Part shown: piece by piece, positions 45,086 to 53,078 of the stretch
How the letters are laid out: every line of letters begins with the position of its first letter
How positions within the stretch are numbered: position 1 is the first letter of the stretch
Assembly (NCBI GenBank): GCA_026984795.1
Contig: JALSRK010000045.1
Coordinates: 106,417 to 170,416, forward strand
DNA: 64,000 nucleotides
Source: Solibacteraceae bacterium
GTDB taxonomy: Bacteria > Acidobacteriota > Terriglobia > Bryobacterales > Bryobacteraceae
Direction: 5' to 3'
Notes under the pieces: model-generated
What the model saw: only the letters and a program-made list of their open reading frames with translations
Told to the model about the DNA's origin: nothing
Database searches by the model: none
Translations under genes and position numbers: made by a program

Positions 45086-46570
45086 ATGAGGCGATTCTTC
45101 GCCGCTACCCTCCTGTCGGCTGCGGTTTGCCTGGCCCAGCCGCAGAATCTGGCTGAGCGGGTACACCAGGCGAATCAGATGTTGGCCGCCGGCCGCTACG
45201 CCGAGGCCGCGAAGATCTATGAAGAAGCCGTGCGGGCGATTCCCGATGACCCGGGCCTGCGAACGAATCTCGGCATGGCCTATCACCTGTCAGGCAGGGA
45301 AAAAGAGGCGATCGAGCAGTTCCAGATCGCCCTGAAGCGCCAGCCCGGCATTGTGCCCGCCATGGTGATGATGGGAGCGGCCTATCTCCGGCTTGGGCAG
45401 CCGGCGAAGGCCGTGGCCCCGCTGCGCGAAGTTTCGTCCGCCGTCCCGAATCTCGTCGAAGCCCGCCAGATGCTCGCCGAAGCGCTGGAGGCTCTGGGGC
45501 GACACCGCGAAGCGCTCCCTCATTACCGCGCCTGGACCGCGCTGACGCCCAAGAACCCAAAGGCCTGGTACGGGCTGGGACGCGCGTACGAGGCGCTGGC
45601 CGGCGAGGTATCGGAACAGCTCAAGAAAGTCGCCCCCGAATCCGCCTATATGGTGGCTTTGGTCGCCGCCGCCCAGTTGGACCGCCAACTATACCGCAGC
45701 GCCTTCTACCTGTACCGCGAGGCGCTGCGCCGGGGCCGCCCACTCCGCCTGTGGCATCACGCGGTGGCCGAGATCTACCGCCGCACCGGGCACCCGGATT
45801 GGGCGGCGAAAGAAGAAGAAAACGCTCGTAGCGTGCCGGCGCCCGACTGCCGGGCTGCGCCCGCTGCGTGCGCGTTCCGCGACGGACGCTATGAGCGCGT
45901 CATCGAGATTCTGGAGAACCACAACGATCCGGAATCGCTCTACTGGCAGGGGATGGCCTGCCGTGAGCTGGCCCGCAAGGCCTTTGAACGGCTGGAAGCA
46001 CTCCCCCCGTCGGCCGAGTTGCACGCCTGGAAAGCCCGGCGTCTCGAGGCCCGTAAACTCTACGGCGAGGCTGTCTCGGAGTGGAAGAAGGCCCTCGATC
46101 TGGCGCCCGGCAACCCCGTCTTCGAGCGGGAATTGGCCGTCGCCTACCGGTTGAACGAAGACTACGCCGCTGCCCGCCCCCTGGCCGAGAGACTGCTCGA
46201 GCGCGATCCGGACTCACCGGACCTCAACTACCTCCTCGGCCATATTCTCTTGAACCAGCAGCAGCCCGAGGCCGCCGCCCGGTATTTGGAGAAGGCGGTG
46301 AAAGCAGCTCCGCAGTTCCTTCCCGCCCACAGCTCCTTGGGACTAGCCTATTTGCAGCTCAACCGCGACCGCGATGCGGTCGTGCACCTCCAAGCGGCCC
46401 TCCCCATCGATACCGACGGCCGCCTGCGCTTCCGCCTCGCCCGTGCCTACCAGAGGCTCGGCGATACCGATCGCGCCCGCGAATTCATGAAGCAGTACCA
46501 GCAGATCCGCTCGCGCGTCGAAAAGGAACGCAAGAGCGCCCAGCAGGAGCTGCAGATTACGCCCCCTTGA
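45086..46570 (+). CDS. Exported TPR-repeat protein
   Basis: A 494-residue protein with a signal peptide (MRRFFAATLLSAAVCLAQ, cleavage near residue 18). Tetratricopeptide repeats run through most of the rest: AGRYAEAAKIYEEAVRAIPD, GREKEAIEQFQIALKRQPG, GQPAKAVAPLREV, YGEAVSEWKKALDLAPGNP, QQPEAAARYLEKAVKAAPQF and RDRDAVVHLQAALPI. TPR arrays serve as scaffolds for protein complexes in the periplasm. The ATG has only a weak, distant Shine-Dalgarno sequence. It lies 91 bases after the second DUF4091 gene and may be in the same transcript; it ends before the strong iclR promoter. Confidence 0.87.
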   Translation: MRRFFAATLLSAAVCLAQPQNLAERVHQANQMLAAGRYAEAAKIYEEAVRAIPDDPGLRTNLGMAYHLSGREKEAIEQFQIALKRQPGIVPAMVMMGAAYLRLGQPAKAVAPLREVSSAVPNLVEARQMLAEALEALGRHREALPHYRAWTALTPKNPKAWYGLGRAYEALAGEVSEQLKKVAPESAYMVALVAAAQLDRQLYRSAFYLYREALRRGRPLRLWHHAVAEIYRRTGHPDWAAKEEENARSVPAPDCRAAPAACAFRDGRYERVIEILENHNDPESLYWQGMACRELARKAFERLEALPPSAELHAWKARRLEARKLYGEAVSEWKKALDLAPGNPVFERELAVAYRLNEDYAAARPLAERLLERDPDSPDLNYLLGHILLNQQQPEAAARYLEKAVKAAPQFLPAHSSLGLAYLQLNRDRDAVVHLQAALPIDTDGRLRFRLARAYQRLGDTDRAREFMKQYQQIRSRVEKERKSAQQELQITPP

Positions 46571-46627
46571 CGTCCCGCCGCACCGAAACCTCGCAGGCCG
46601 CCGGCTCGCCTCGAGCCAATTCCTGAG

Positions 46628-46656
46628 TTGACAAATCACCGAGATCGTCTCACAAT
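46628..46656 (+). promoter_or_regulatory. Strong promoter of the IclR regulator gene
   Basis: A consensus TTGACA (46628-46633) and CACAAT (46651-46656) are separated by 17 bases. Transcription should start near 46663, inside the following palindrome, leaving a leader of about 78 bases. Confidence 0.72.
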
Positions 46657-46657
46657 G

Positions 46658-46676
46658 CATTCTACTTGGCAGAATG
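46658..46676 (+). promoter_or_regulatory. Palindrome at the iclR transcription start
   Basis: cattct-acttggc-agaatg is a perfect 6-bp inverted repeat directly behind the -10. A dimeric repressor here would block initiation, so it is a candidate autoregulatory operator for the IclR protein. Confidence 0.55.
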
Positions 46677-46687
46677 TGTTTTGTATT

Positions 46688-46722
46688 CAGGAACTGCTTG
46701 CTGGCCGCATGACTAGTTCCTG
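46688..46722 (+). repeat. Inverted repeat in the iclR leader
   Basis: caggaact (46688-46695) and agttcctg (46715-46722) are perfect 8-bp arms separated by 19 bases. It ends 18 bases before the TTG start. It may fold as an mRNA hairpin near the ribosome site or be a second operator. Confidence 0.5.
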
Positions 46723-46740
46723 GGGCGCAGGCGGTGCGAC

Positions 46741-47562
46741 TTGCCGGCTCGCAATTACATCGAAGTCGTCGAGAAGGCGTTCCGGATCCTGGAGGCGCTG
46801 GCCGCTGCCGACCGTCCCCTGGGCCTGGCCGAGATCAGCACTCGCACCGGCCTCGTGAAGAGCACCGCGTTCCGGCTGCTCTACACCCTTCGCGAACTCG
46901 GCTACGTAGAGCGTGAGGCGGTCGGGGGAGCCTATTCGCTCCATTTCAGGGTGCTATCTCTCGCCGACAGCGTGCGGTCGAAAGCAACGCTGACGCGGAT
47001 CGCCCGCCCGCATCTGGTGGCCCTGCGCGATGAGCTCGACGAATCGGCATGGCTGGCCGAACGGCGGCCTACCGGTGTGTATTTCGTCGACGTGATCGAG
47101 GCGCATCATCCTTTGCGCCTGTTGCTCAAACTCGGCGATGTCTGTCCCATCCATGCCGGCGCGGCGGGCAAAGCCGTCGCCGCGTTTCTCGAGGAAGTGG
47201 AGATCGCCCGGCTGGCGGCAGTGCTGGGGTTCCCGAAGTTCACCGGCAAGACGATCGGAAGCCTGGAGGCTCTGCTCGCACACTTGGCCGGCGTCCGCCG
47301 ACGCGGTTACGCGGTCAACGACGAGGAGACGGTGGAAGGCGGCATCGCTCTCGGCGCCCCGCTATTCGACGCGGCAGGAGAGGTGATTGGGGCGATCAGC
47401 GTCACTGCGCCCACCACCCGATGGAAGTCTGGAAAACTCGAGCTCACCGGAAGGCACATCCGCGAGATCGCCGGGCGGATCTCTACCGACTTGCGCAGTG
47501 TCGCTTACCGATACCGGTGGCCGGCTCCCATTGACAATCCGGACGGCGCCGGGATTCGATAG
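46741..47562 (+). CDS. IclR-family transcriptional regulator
   Basis: A 273-residue regulator. The N-terminal winged helix (about 5-65; ARNYIEVVEKAFRILEALAA, TGLVKSTAFRLLYTLRELGY) binds DNA, and the C-terminal effector domain (about 85-260; VCPIHAGAAGKAVAAFL, ISVTAPTTRW) binds a small metabolite, often a sugar acid or aromatic. The start is TTG at 46741. Its position between the DUF4091/TPR genes and an exported sialidase-fold gene suggests it controls this locus in response to a glycan breakdown product. Its promoter carries a palindrome consistent with autoregulation. The next gene starts 4 bases after the stop. Confidence 0.9.
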   Translation: MPARNYIEVVEKAFRILEALAAADRPLGLAEISTRTGLVKSTAFRLLYTLRELGYVEREAVGGAYSLHFRVLSLADSVRSKATLTRIARPHLVALRDELDESAWLAERRPTGVYFVDVIEAHHPLRLLLKLGDVCPIHAGAAGKAVAAFLEEVEIARLAAVLGFPKFTGKTIGSLEALLAHLAGVRRRGYAVNDEETVEGGIALGAPLFDAAGEVIGAISVTAPTTRWKSGKLELTGRHIREIAGRISTDLRSVAYRYRWPAPIDNPDGAGIR

Positions 47563-47566
47563 ATGG

Positions 47567-48772
47567 ATGCCGGTGACTCGCCGTTCCCTCTTGCTCGCTG
47601 CCGCCGGCCTGGCGTGCCGGAAGAGTCCCGAGGCTGACTTTACCTCGGTCCCCGGGGTGGTCGTCGCCCATTCGCCCCAGTCCTCGGGCCGCTATATCGG
47701 CTCGCCCTCTATCGCCGTCCTCGGCGGCGGAACCTACGTCGCCTCACATGACTTCTTCGGCCCGAAGGCGGGCCACAGGGAACTGGCCACCTCGCGCGTG
47801 TACCGTTCCGCTGACCGCGGAGAGAGCTGGAACCAGATCGCCGAGATCCGCGGGGCGTTCTGGTCGAGCCTTTTCTTCCATCGGGGCGCCCTGTACTTAC
47901 TGGGAACGAACCGCGAGTATGGCGACGCCGTAATCCGGCGTTCCGATGACGGTGGCCTCACCTGGACAGAGCCCCGCGATCACGCCTCCGGCCTTCTGCT
48001 CACCGGCGCCGGCTACCACTGCGCCCCGGTGCCCGTCCTCGAGCACCAGGGCCGCCTCTGGCGTGGCATGGAGGACGGCGAGGGTCCGGGCGGCTGGGGC
48101 AGCCGCTTCCGCGCCTTCGTGCTGTCCACACCGGTGGATGCCGATCTGCTCGAGGCTTCCAACTGGCTCCCGACCAACCGCCTGGGCGGGAATCTCGAAT
48201 GGCTCGGCGGGAAGTTCGGCGGCTGGCTCGAGGGCAACGCCGTGGCCGCGCCGGATGGCTCGGTGGTGGACATCCTGCGCGTCGATTATCGCCCCGAGGG
48301 CGGCAAGGCGGCGGTCATCTCCATCAGCGAGGACGGGAGGCAGGCCGAATTCGACCCGGAGACCGGCTTCATCGACTTTCCCGGCGGCTGCAAGAAGTTC
48401 ACCATCCGTTACGATCCGGAGTCGCAGCTCTACTGGTCCCTCACCAACTGGGTGCCTCCGAAGCACCGCGGCCCGCGGCCGGACCGCGTCCGCAACACCG
48501 TCACTTTGATCGCCTCGCCGGACCTTCGCGCCTGGACCGTCCGCTCGATCCTCCTCTATCACCCCGATACCCAGCGCCACGGCTTCCAGTACCTGGACTG
48601 GCTCTTCGAGCGAGACGACATCGTCGCCGTCTCGCGCACCGCTTACGACGACGGCCTGGGCGGCGCCCACAACCAGCACGACGCCAACTTCATGACCTTC
48701 CACCGCTTCCGCGGCTTCCGGCGCCTCACGCTGCAGGATTCCGCCGTCGATCCCGGCGAACTCGGCGCCTGA
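47567..48772 (+). CDS. Exported sialidase-fold (BNR/Asp-box) protein
   Basis: A 401-residue protein with an N-terminal signal (VTRRSLLLAAAGLACRK) that may be Tat- or lipoprotein-like, with a Cys at about residue 16. The body is a six-bladed propeller of the sialidase type, with Asp boxes RSADRGESW and RSDDGGLTW and the later block GAHNQHDANFMTFHRF. Sialidase-fold enzymes cleave exo-linked sialic acid or related sugars, but the catalytic Arg triad cannot be confirmed by eye. ATG at 47567 or GTG at 47573 both fit. It overlaps no gene but is 4 bases from iclR, so it is probably cotranscribed with its regulator. Confidence 0.78.
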   Translation: MPVTRRSLLLAAAGLACRKSPEADFTSVPGVVVAHSPQSSGRYIGSPSIAVLGGGTYVASHDFFGPKAGHRELATSRVYRSADRGESWNQIAEIRGAFWSSLFFHRGALYLLGTNREYGDAVIRRSDDGGLTWTEPRDHASGLLLTGAGYHCAPVPVLEHQGRLWRGMEDGEGPGGWGSRFRAFVLSTPVDADLLEASNWLPTNRLGGNLEWLGGKFGGWLEGNAVAAPDGSVVDILRVDYRPEGGKAAVISISEDGRQAEFDPETGFIDFPGGCKKFTIRYDPESQLYWSLTNWVPPKHRGPRPDRVRNTVTLIASPDLRAWTVRSILLYHPDTQRHGFQYLDWLFERDDIVAVSRTAYDDGLGGAHNQHDANFMTFHRFRGFRRLTLQDSAVDPGELGA

Positions 48773-48922
48773 ATCGGCCCGGTGGGCCTGATTCTTTCGG
48801 GCTCCCGGGCCCAAGCCGGTACAATGGTAACTTCGAAGAAGTTTCGGGTGTCGCTCGTCCGCCGGTGCTCCGGTTGACCGGTCCCCGCCCTGGCACACCC
48901 GTCCCTGGCAGGAGGATTCCGG

Positions 48923-50236
48923 ATGACGACGAAGGCGGTTTACGAACTGGAGGAACTGTTTCGCAAGTGGCCGAGCCTCTCCGAGGAAGAGCGATACGCC
49001 ACCTTCCGGTCTCTGACGCGGGACCAGCGCGAAGACCTCTTTCTCGACCTCTCCTCCCACGACCAGGCCGAGCTCATCCTCGCGATGCCCGAGCACGAGC
49101 GCCGGACCTACCTCCGTATCCTGCCTCCGGACGACGCCGCCGACGTCATCCAGCACGCTCCTGAAGAGGAACGGGGCAAACTGCTCGACCTGCTGACCCC
49201 CGCCGCCCGACGCGAGGTCCGCGCCCTGCTCGCCTACGCCGAAGATGAGGCCGGTGGCGTGATGAGCCCCCGCTTCGCCCGCCTCCGGCCGGACATGACC
49301 GTAGACGAAGCCATCGCCTACCTCCGCTTGCAGGGCCGCCAGCTCGAAACGATTTACTACGCCTACGTCCTCGACCAGGAACAGCACCTGCTCGGCGTCG
49401 TCTCCTTCCGGGAGCTCTTCACCGCTCCCGGCGACGCCATGGTCGCCGACATCATGGAGAAGGACGTCATCGCCGTCCGCGAAGACACCGACCAGGAAGA
49501 GGTCGCCCGCCTGTTTTCCACCTACGACCTCGTCGCCATCCCCGTCATCGACGACGAAAAGCGCATCAAGGGCATCGTCACCGTGGACGACATCGTGGAC
49601 GTCTTCCAGGAAGAGGCCAGCGAGGACATGCAGAAGATGGGCGGCATGCAGGCCCTCGAAGAGCCTTACCTGGAAACCGGCTTCTGGCAGATGCTGCGCA
49701 AACGCGCCGGCTGGCTTTCCCTCCTCTTCGTCGGTGAGATGCTGACGGCCACCGCCATGTCCCGCTATGAAGCCGAGATCGCCCAGGCCGTGGTCCTCGC
49801 GGTCTTCATTCCGCTGATCATCTCGAGCGGCGGCAATTCGGGCTCTCAGGCCAGCACTTTGGTGATTCGGGCGATGGCCTTGGGCGAGGTGCGGCTGCGG
49901 GATTGGTGGCGAGTCGCGTCCCGGGAGATCCTCAGCGGTCTGGGCCTTGGAGCGCTTCTGGCCGCCATCGGTTTCGCCCGCATCGTGTTGTGGCACGCTC
50001 TGGGCGGCTCTTACGGGCAGCACTTCCTGCTGATCGCCTCGGCGGTAGCGCTGAGCTTGATCGGCGTCGTGCTGTTCGGAACCCTCACCGGCTCGATGCT
50101 CCCCTTCGCGCTGCGCGGCCTCGGTCTCGACCCGGCCAGCGCTTCGGCTCCCTTGGTCGCCACTATGGTGGACGTCACCGGCCTGATCATCTACTTCAAC
50201 GTGGCCGCCTTCATCCTGCGCGGCGCCTTGTTGTGA
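48923..50236 (+). CDS. mgtE: Magnesium transporter MgtE
   Basis: A 437-residue Mg2+ channel-type transporter. The N-terminal helical domain (about 5-110; LPPDDAADVIQHAPEEERGK) is followed by two CBS domains (about 110-235; MEKDVIAVREDTDQEEVARL, IPVIDDEKRIKGIVTVDD). Five membrane helices follow (about 265-437) with LIISSGGNSGSQASTLVIRA, which lines the pore. Cytoplasmic Mg2+ binding closes the channel. ATG with AGGAGG upstream. A TACAAT at 48820-48825 could be the -10; no M-box riboswitch was recognised in the 150-bp upstream region. Confidence 0.96.
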   Translation: MTTKAVYELEELFRKWPSLSEEERYATFRSLTRDQREDLFLDLSSHDQAELILAMPEHERRTYLRILPPDDAADVIQHAPEEERGKLLDLLTPAARREVRALLAYAEDEAGGVMSPRFARLRPDMTVDEAIAYLRLQGRQLETIYYAYVLDQEQHLLGVVSFRELFTAPGDAMVADIMEKDVIAVREDTDQEEVARLFSTYDLVAIPVIDDEKRIKGIVTVDDIVDVFQEEASEDMQKMGGMQALEEPYLETGFWQMLRKRAGWLSLLFVGEMLTATAMSRYEAEIAQAVVLAVFIPLIISSGGNSGSQASTLVIRAMALGEVRLRDWWRVASREILSGLGLGALLAAIGFARIVLWHALGGSYGQHFLLIASAVALSLIGVVLFGTLTGSMLPFALRGLGLDPASASAPLVATMVDVTGLIIYFNVAAFILRGALL

Positions 50237-50264
50237 CGCCCGCGGCCGGTCTTCTTGCCCCTCG

Positions 50265-51572
50265 TCAGGCTTCCTCCGGGCCGTGGCCGAGATCCACGCC
50301 CCTGGTCGTCACGTAATACTTGGCCAGCATGTTCGGGTTCTCCCATTCGGGGAACGGCTCGTGGCCCTGGAGGTAGGAGAAGAACTGCCGCGCCACCTGC
50401 GCGAAGTGCGCCTCGTGGCCTACCCGCAGGCGGTCCGGGATCACGACCTGGATCTCGCTGTTCCGGCGCTCGGCCGCGACCCCCGGATAGTCCGCCGACA
50501 GCTCCATCAGCCGCGACCGCACCGCCCGGAACACGTCGTCCAGATCCGGCCGGCTGTTCGGCGCCACATAGAGTTCCGGCCGGAAGCCCTCGGCCGCCGT
50601 CTGCCGAATCTCTACCCGGCTGCGCGTGCCCCGGTAGACTGCGAAATGGGTGTCGCCGGAGCCCGCCGGAGCTTCGTAGTTCCACAGCACGTCCAGCCGC
50701 ACGTGGACGCCCTTGACCGAATAGCTCACCTGATTGTTGCAAAAGTATTCCAGCTTGCCGTTCGCCGCCGCGCCCTCGAGATACGGCGGGAACTCCGCCT
50801 CGCCGGTCACCCGGCGGAACTCCTCGAGCGTCAGCACGGTCGGCCAGCGCATCGCCCGGTGGATCTCGACGTCCTGCCGGTAGTCGATCTTCCTCTCCGG
50901 GAACAGCGTCCACTGCACCAGGTCCACCAGGTGCGTGCCCACGTCCGAAAGCCCCTCGCCCTGCTGCCGGATGTCGAAGAACCACGCCGGCCGCTTGAGC
51001 GGCGCTCCCGCCACCTCCTTCATGATGTGGTGCACGCTCTCCATCGCCACGCCCGGCTCGTCCACCGACCCGGTGATCACCTGCCCGAAGACCTCCGGCG
51101 TGTTCACCAGCTCCCGTTGGAGCATCGAGGTCACCTCGAACCGCTCGGTCATGATGTCGTAGGCGAACAGCCCATTCTCTTCGGCGTGCCGCAGCGACGC
51201 CTCGAGCGCCGGCAGGTCCTTGCTGGCGATGATCCACGGCTTGTCCGCCAGCACGTTCAGCCCGGCCGCCACCGCCCGCTGGATGTAGTGGATCTTGGCC
51301 CGGTTCCGTCCCGACAGCACCACCACGTTGCCCGGCCGCTCGGCCAGCATCCGGTCGAGAAACTCCGGCTCGGCGTGGACGTCGAGCATCCACGCCGTCG
51401 GGTTCTCCCGGCGGCTGTTGAACCGCGCGATCCGCTCCAGGTGGTCCACCAGGTCTTGGGATAGCGGAGCGTAGACCGACACCCGGGGCGAAATCTCGGG
51501 GTACATCTCTTTCTGCACGAGGGCCGCGTGGAAGTGGCCCGGATCGAGGGTGATCAAGCGTATCTCACTCAT
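50265..51572 (-). CDS. Gfo/Idh/MocA-type oxidoreductase with oxidoreductase C-terminal domain
   Basis: A 435-residue cytoplasmic oxidoreductase. IRLITLDPGHFHAALVQ opens the Rossmann domain and NVLADKPWIIASKDL (about 105-120) contains the DKP form of the catalytic-lysine motif. GEGLSDVGTHLVDLVQW is the conserved substrate-domain helix. A long C-terminal extension matches the putative oxidoreductase C-terminal type found in Acidobacteria and Planctomycetes. No Tat signal is seen, unlike the 7813 gene. It lies 76 bases after the sulfatase gene on the same strand and is convergent with mgtE. Sugar oxidation or epimerisation is the likely role. Confidence 0.88.
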   Translation of the reverse strand: MSEIRLITLDPGHFHAALVQKEMYPEISPRVSVYAPLSQDLVDHLERIARFNSRRENPTAWMLDVHAEPEFLDRMLAERPGNVVVLSGRNRAKIHYIQRAVAAGLNVLADKPWIIASKDLPALEASLRHAEENGLFAYDIMTERFEVTSMLQRELVNTPEVFGQVITGSVDEPGVAMESVHHIMKEVAGAPLKRPAWFFDIRQQGEGLSDVGTHLVDLVQWTLFPERKIDYRQDVEIHRAMRWPTVLTLEEFRRVTGEAEFPPYLEGAAANGKLEYFCNNQVSYSVKGVHVRLDVLWNYEAPAGSGDTHFAVYRGTRSRVEIRQTAAEGFRPELYVAPNSRPDLDDVFRAVRSRLMELSADYPGVAAERRNSEIQVVIPDRLRVGHEAHFAQVARQFFSYLQGHEPFPEWENPNMLAKYYVTTRGVDLGHGPEEA

Positions 51573-51648
51573 CGGCGTTGCCCACTATTGAACCACTTTG
51601 TTTCCGTTGCCCGGCAAAGCCGGCCCCGGGGACTCGCGGGCCGCCCAC

Positions 51649-53064
51649 TCACCGCCCGAACCGCGGGTTCGGCTGCGGCATCTGCGCCCCAACTGCGGCC
51701 CGCCACCGCGCCAGACGGTCCCGCAGCCGGAGCGCCACGTCGCGGCGCACCTCGGCCAGATCCTTCTGTTCTCCCAGGTCGCGGCTCAGGTCGTAGAGTT
51801 CGATGTGGCCGTCCTCGAAGTATTCGAGCAGCTTCCAATTGCCGCTGCGGATCGCGCTCACCGGCGTCGTCGTGGCGTAGTAGTGCGGGTAGTGGAAGTA
51901 GAGCGCCTCGCGATGCAGCTTTGCCTCGGGATCCCGCAGCAGCCCGGCCAGGCTCACGCCTTCCACCTCCGCGTTGTGCTTCGGGTCTCCCTCCACCCCC
52001 GCGATCTCGAGCAGCGTCGGGTAGAAGTCGATCGTCGAGACCGGCTCCCGGCACACCCCGCCCGGCTTCGTCACCCCCGGCCACCGGACCATCAGCGGCA
52101 CGCGGATGCCGCCTTCATAGAGCGACCCCTTCCCGGAGCGCAGCGGATAGTTGTCCGTCACCTGGCGGCCTTCGTAGCGGCCGATGTAGCCGCCGTTGTC
52201 CGAAGTGAAGAGGACCACCGTCTCGCCGGCGATGCCCCGCTCGTCCAGCTTGGCGAGCACCCGCCCCACGTTCTCGTCCAGGCTTTCTACCATGGCCGCG
52301 TAGACCGGGTTCCGGTGATGCAGCCCCGGCCGGAGCCGCGCCCGGTACTTCTCCACCGCCTCCCGCTTGGCTTCGATCGGCGTGTGCACCGTGTGGTAGC
52401 ACAGGTTCAGGAAGAACGGCCTGCCGCCGGCCCGGTCGATGATCTTCAGGGCCTCGTCGGTCAGCCGGTCCGTCAGGTACTCGCCCGGCCGGCCCCAATC
52501 GAGGCCCGGGATGTAGCGTGGCTCGCCGCCGAAGTGCTTCGTTCCCCGGTAAGGGAAGAAGAATGTCTGCGGCGCGCCCCACAGCGAGCCCCCTACGTTG
52601 ACGTCGTAGCCCTGGGTCTCCGGATAGTAGCCCGCTCCGCCCAGGTGCCATTTGCCCACGTGGGCCGTCAGGTAGCCGGCGGCCTTCAGCGCCTCGGCGA
52701 TGGTCACCTCTTCGTGCGGCAGATCGCTGACGGCCGGAGCGTGGATCAGCTTCCTCTCCGGCGGCGGCCGCAGCGTCGCCTCGCGCCAGATCGTCAGGTG
52801 CAGCCGCGCCGGCGTCTTGCCCGTCTGGATCGAAGCGCGCGTCGGCGAACAGACCGGCGCCGCCGCGTAGGCGTCGGTGAAACGCACCGCCGAGGCGGCG
52901 AAGCGGTCGAGGTTCGGTGTCTCGTGCAGGTCCGCCCCGTAGACGCCCAGGTCCGCCCAGCCCAGATCGTCGGCCAGGATCAGGACGATGTTCGGTTTCT
53001 CCGTCCGCGCCGTGGCCGCCGCCAGATACAGGAATGTCAGGAAACAAGACGCGGCCTGCAACAT
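51649..53064 (-). CDS. Exported sulfatase (arylsulfatase A-like)
   Basis: A 471-residue sulfatase. A short signal peptide (MLQAASCFLTFLYLAAATA) precedes PNIVLILADDLGWADLG, with the metal Asp pair at 32-33. The formylglycine signature is CSPTR (72-76), the second metal block is LFTSDNGG, and GKWHLGG carries the active-site Lys and His. The start is ATG at 53064 with GGGAGG 4 bases upstream; the frame stays open far into the peptidase gene, but that extension has no signal and is rejected. It lies 14 bases after the S9 peptidase gene, so it is in the same operon. Confidence 0.92.
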   Translation of the reverse strand: MLQAASCFLTFLYLAAATARTEKPNIVLILADDLGWADLGVYGADLHETPNLDRFAASAVRFTDAYAAAPVCSPTRASIQTGKTPARLHLTIWREATLRPPPERKLIHAPAVSDLPHEEVTIAEALKAAGYLTAHVGKWHLGGAGYYPETQGYDVNVGGSLWGAPQTFFFPYRGTKHFGGEPRYIPGLDWGRPGEYLTDRLTDEALKIIDRAGGRPFFLNLCYHTVHTPIEAKREAVEKYRARLRPGLHHRNPVYAAMVESLDENVGRVLAKLDERGIAGETVVLFTSDNGGYIGRYEGRQVTDNYPLRSGKGSLYEGGIRVPLMVRWPGVTKPGGVCREPVSTIDFYPTLLEIAGVEGDPKHNAEVEGVSLAGLLRDPEAKLHREALYFHYPHYYATTTPVSAIRSGNWKLLEYFEDGHIELYDLSRDLGEQKDLAEVRRDVALRLRDRLARWRAAVGAQMPQPNPRFGR

Positions 53065-53078
53065 ATGCCCTCCCGTCG

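Noticed and set aside
48773..48922. M-box riboswitch before mgtE
   Set aside because: The region is only 150 bp and I could not match the conserved M-box segments.
47897..50023. Long minus-strand open frame across the sialidase-fold gene and mgtE
   Set aside because: It crosses two well supported plus-strand genes and has no motif of its own.
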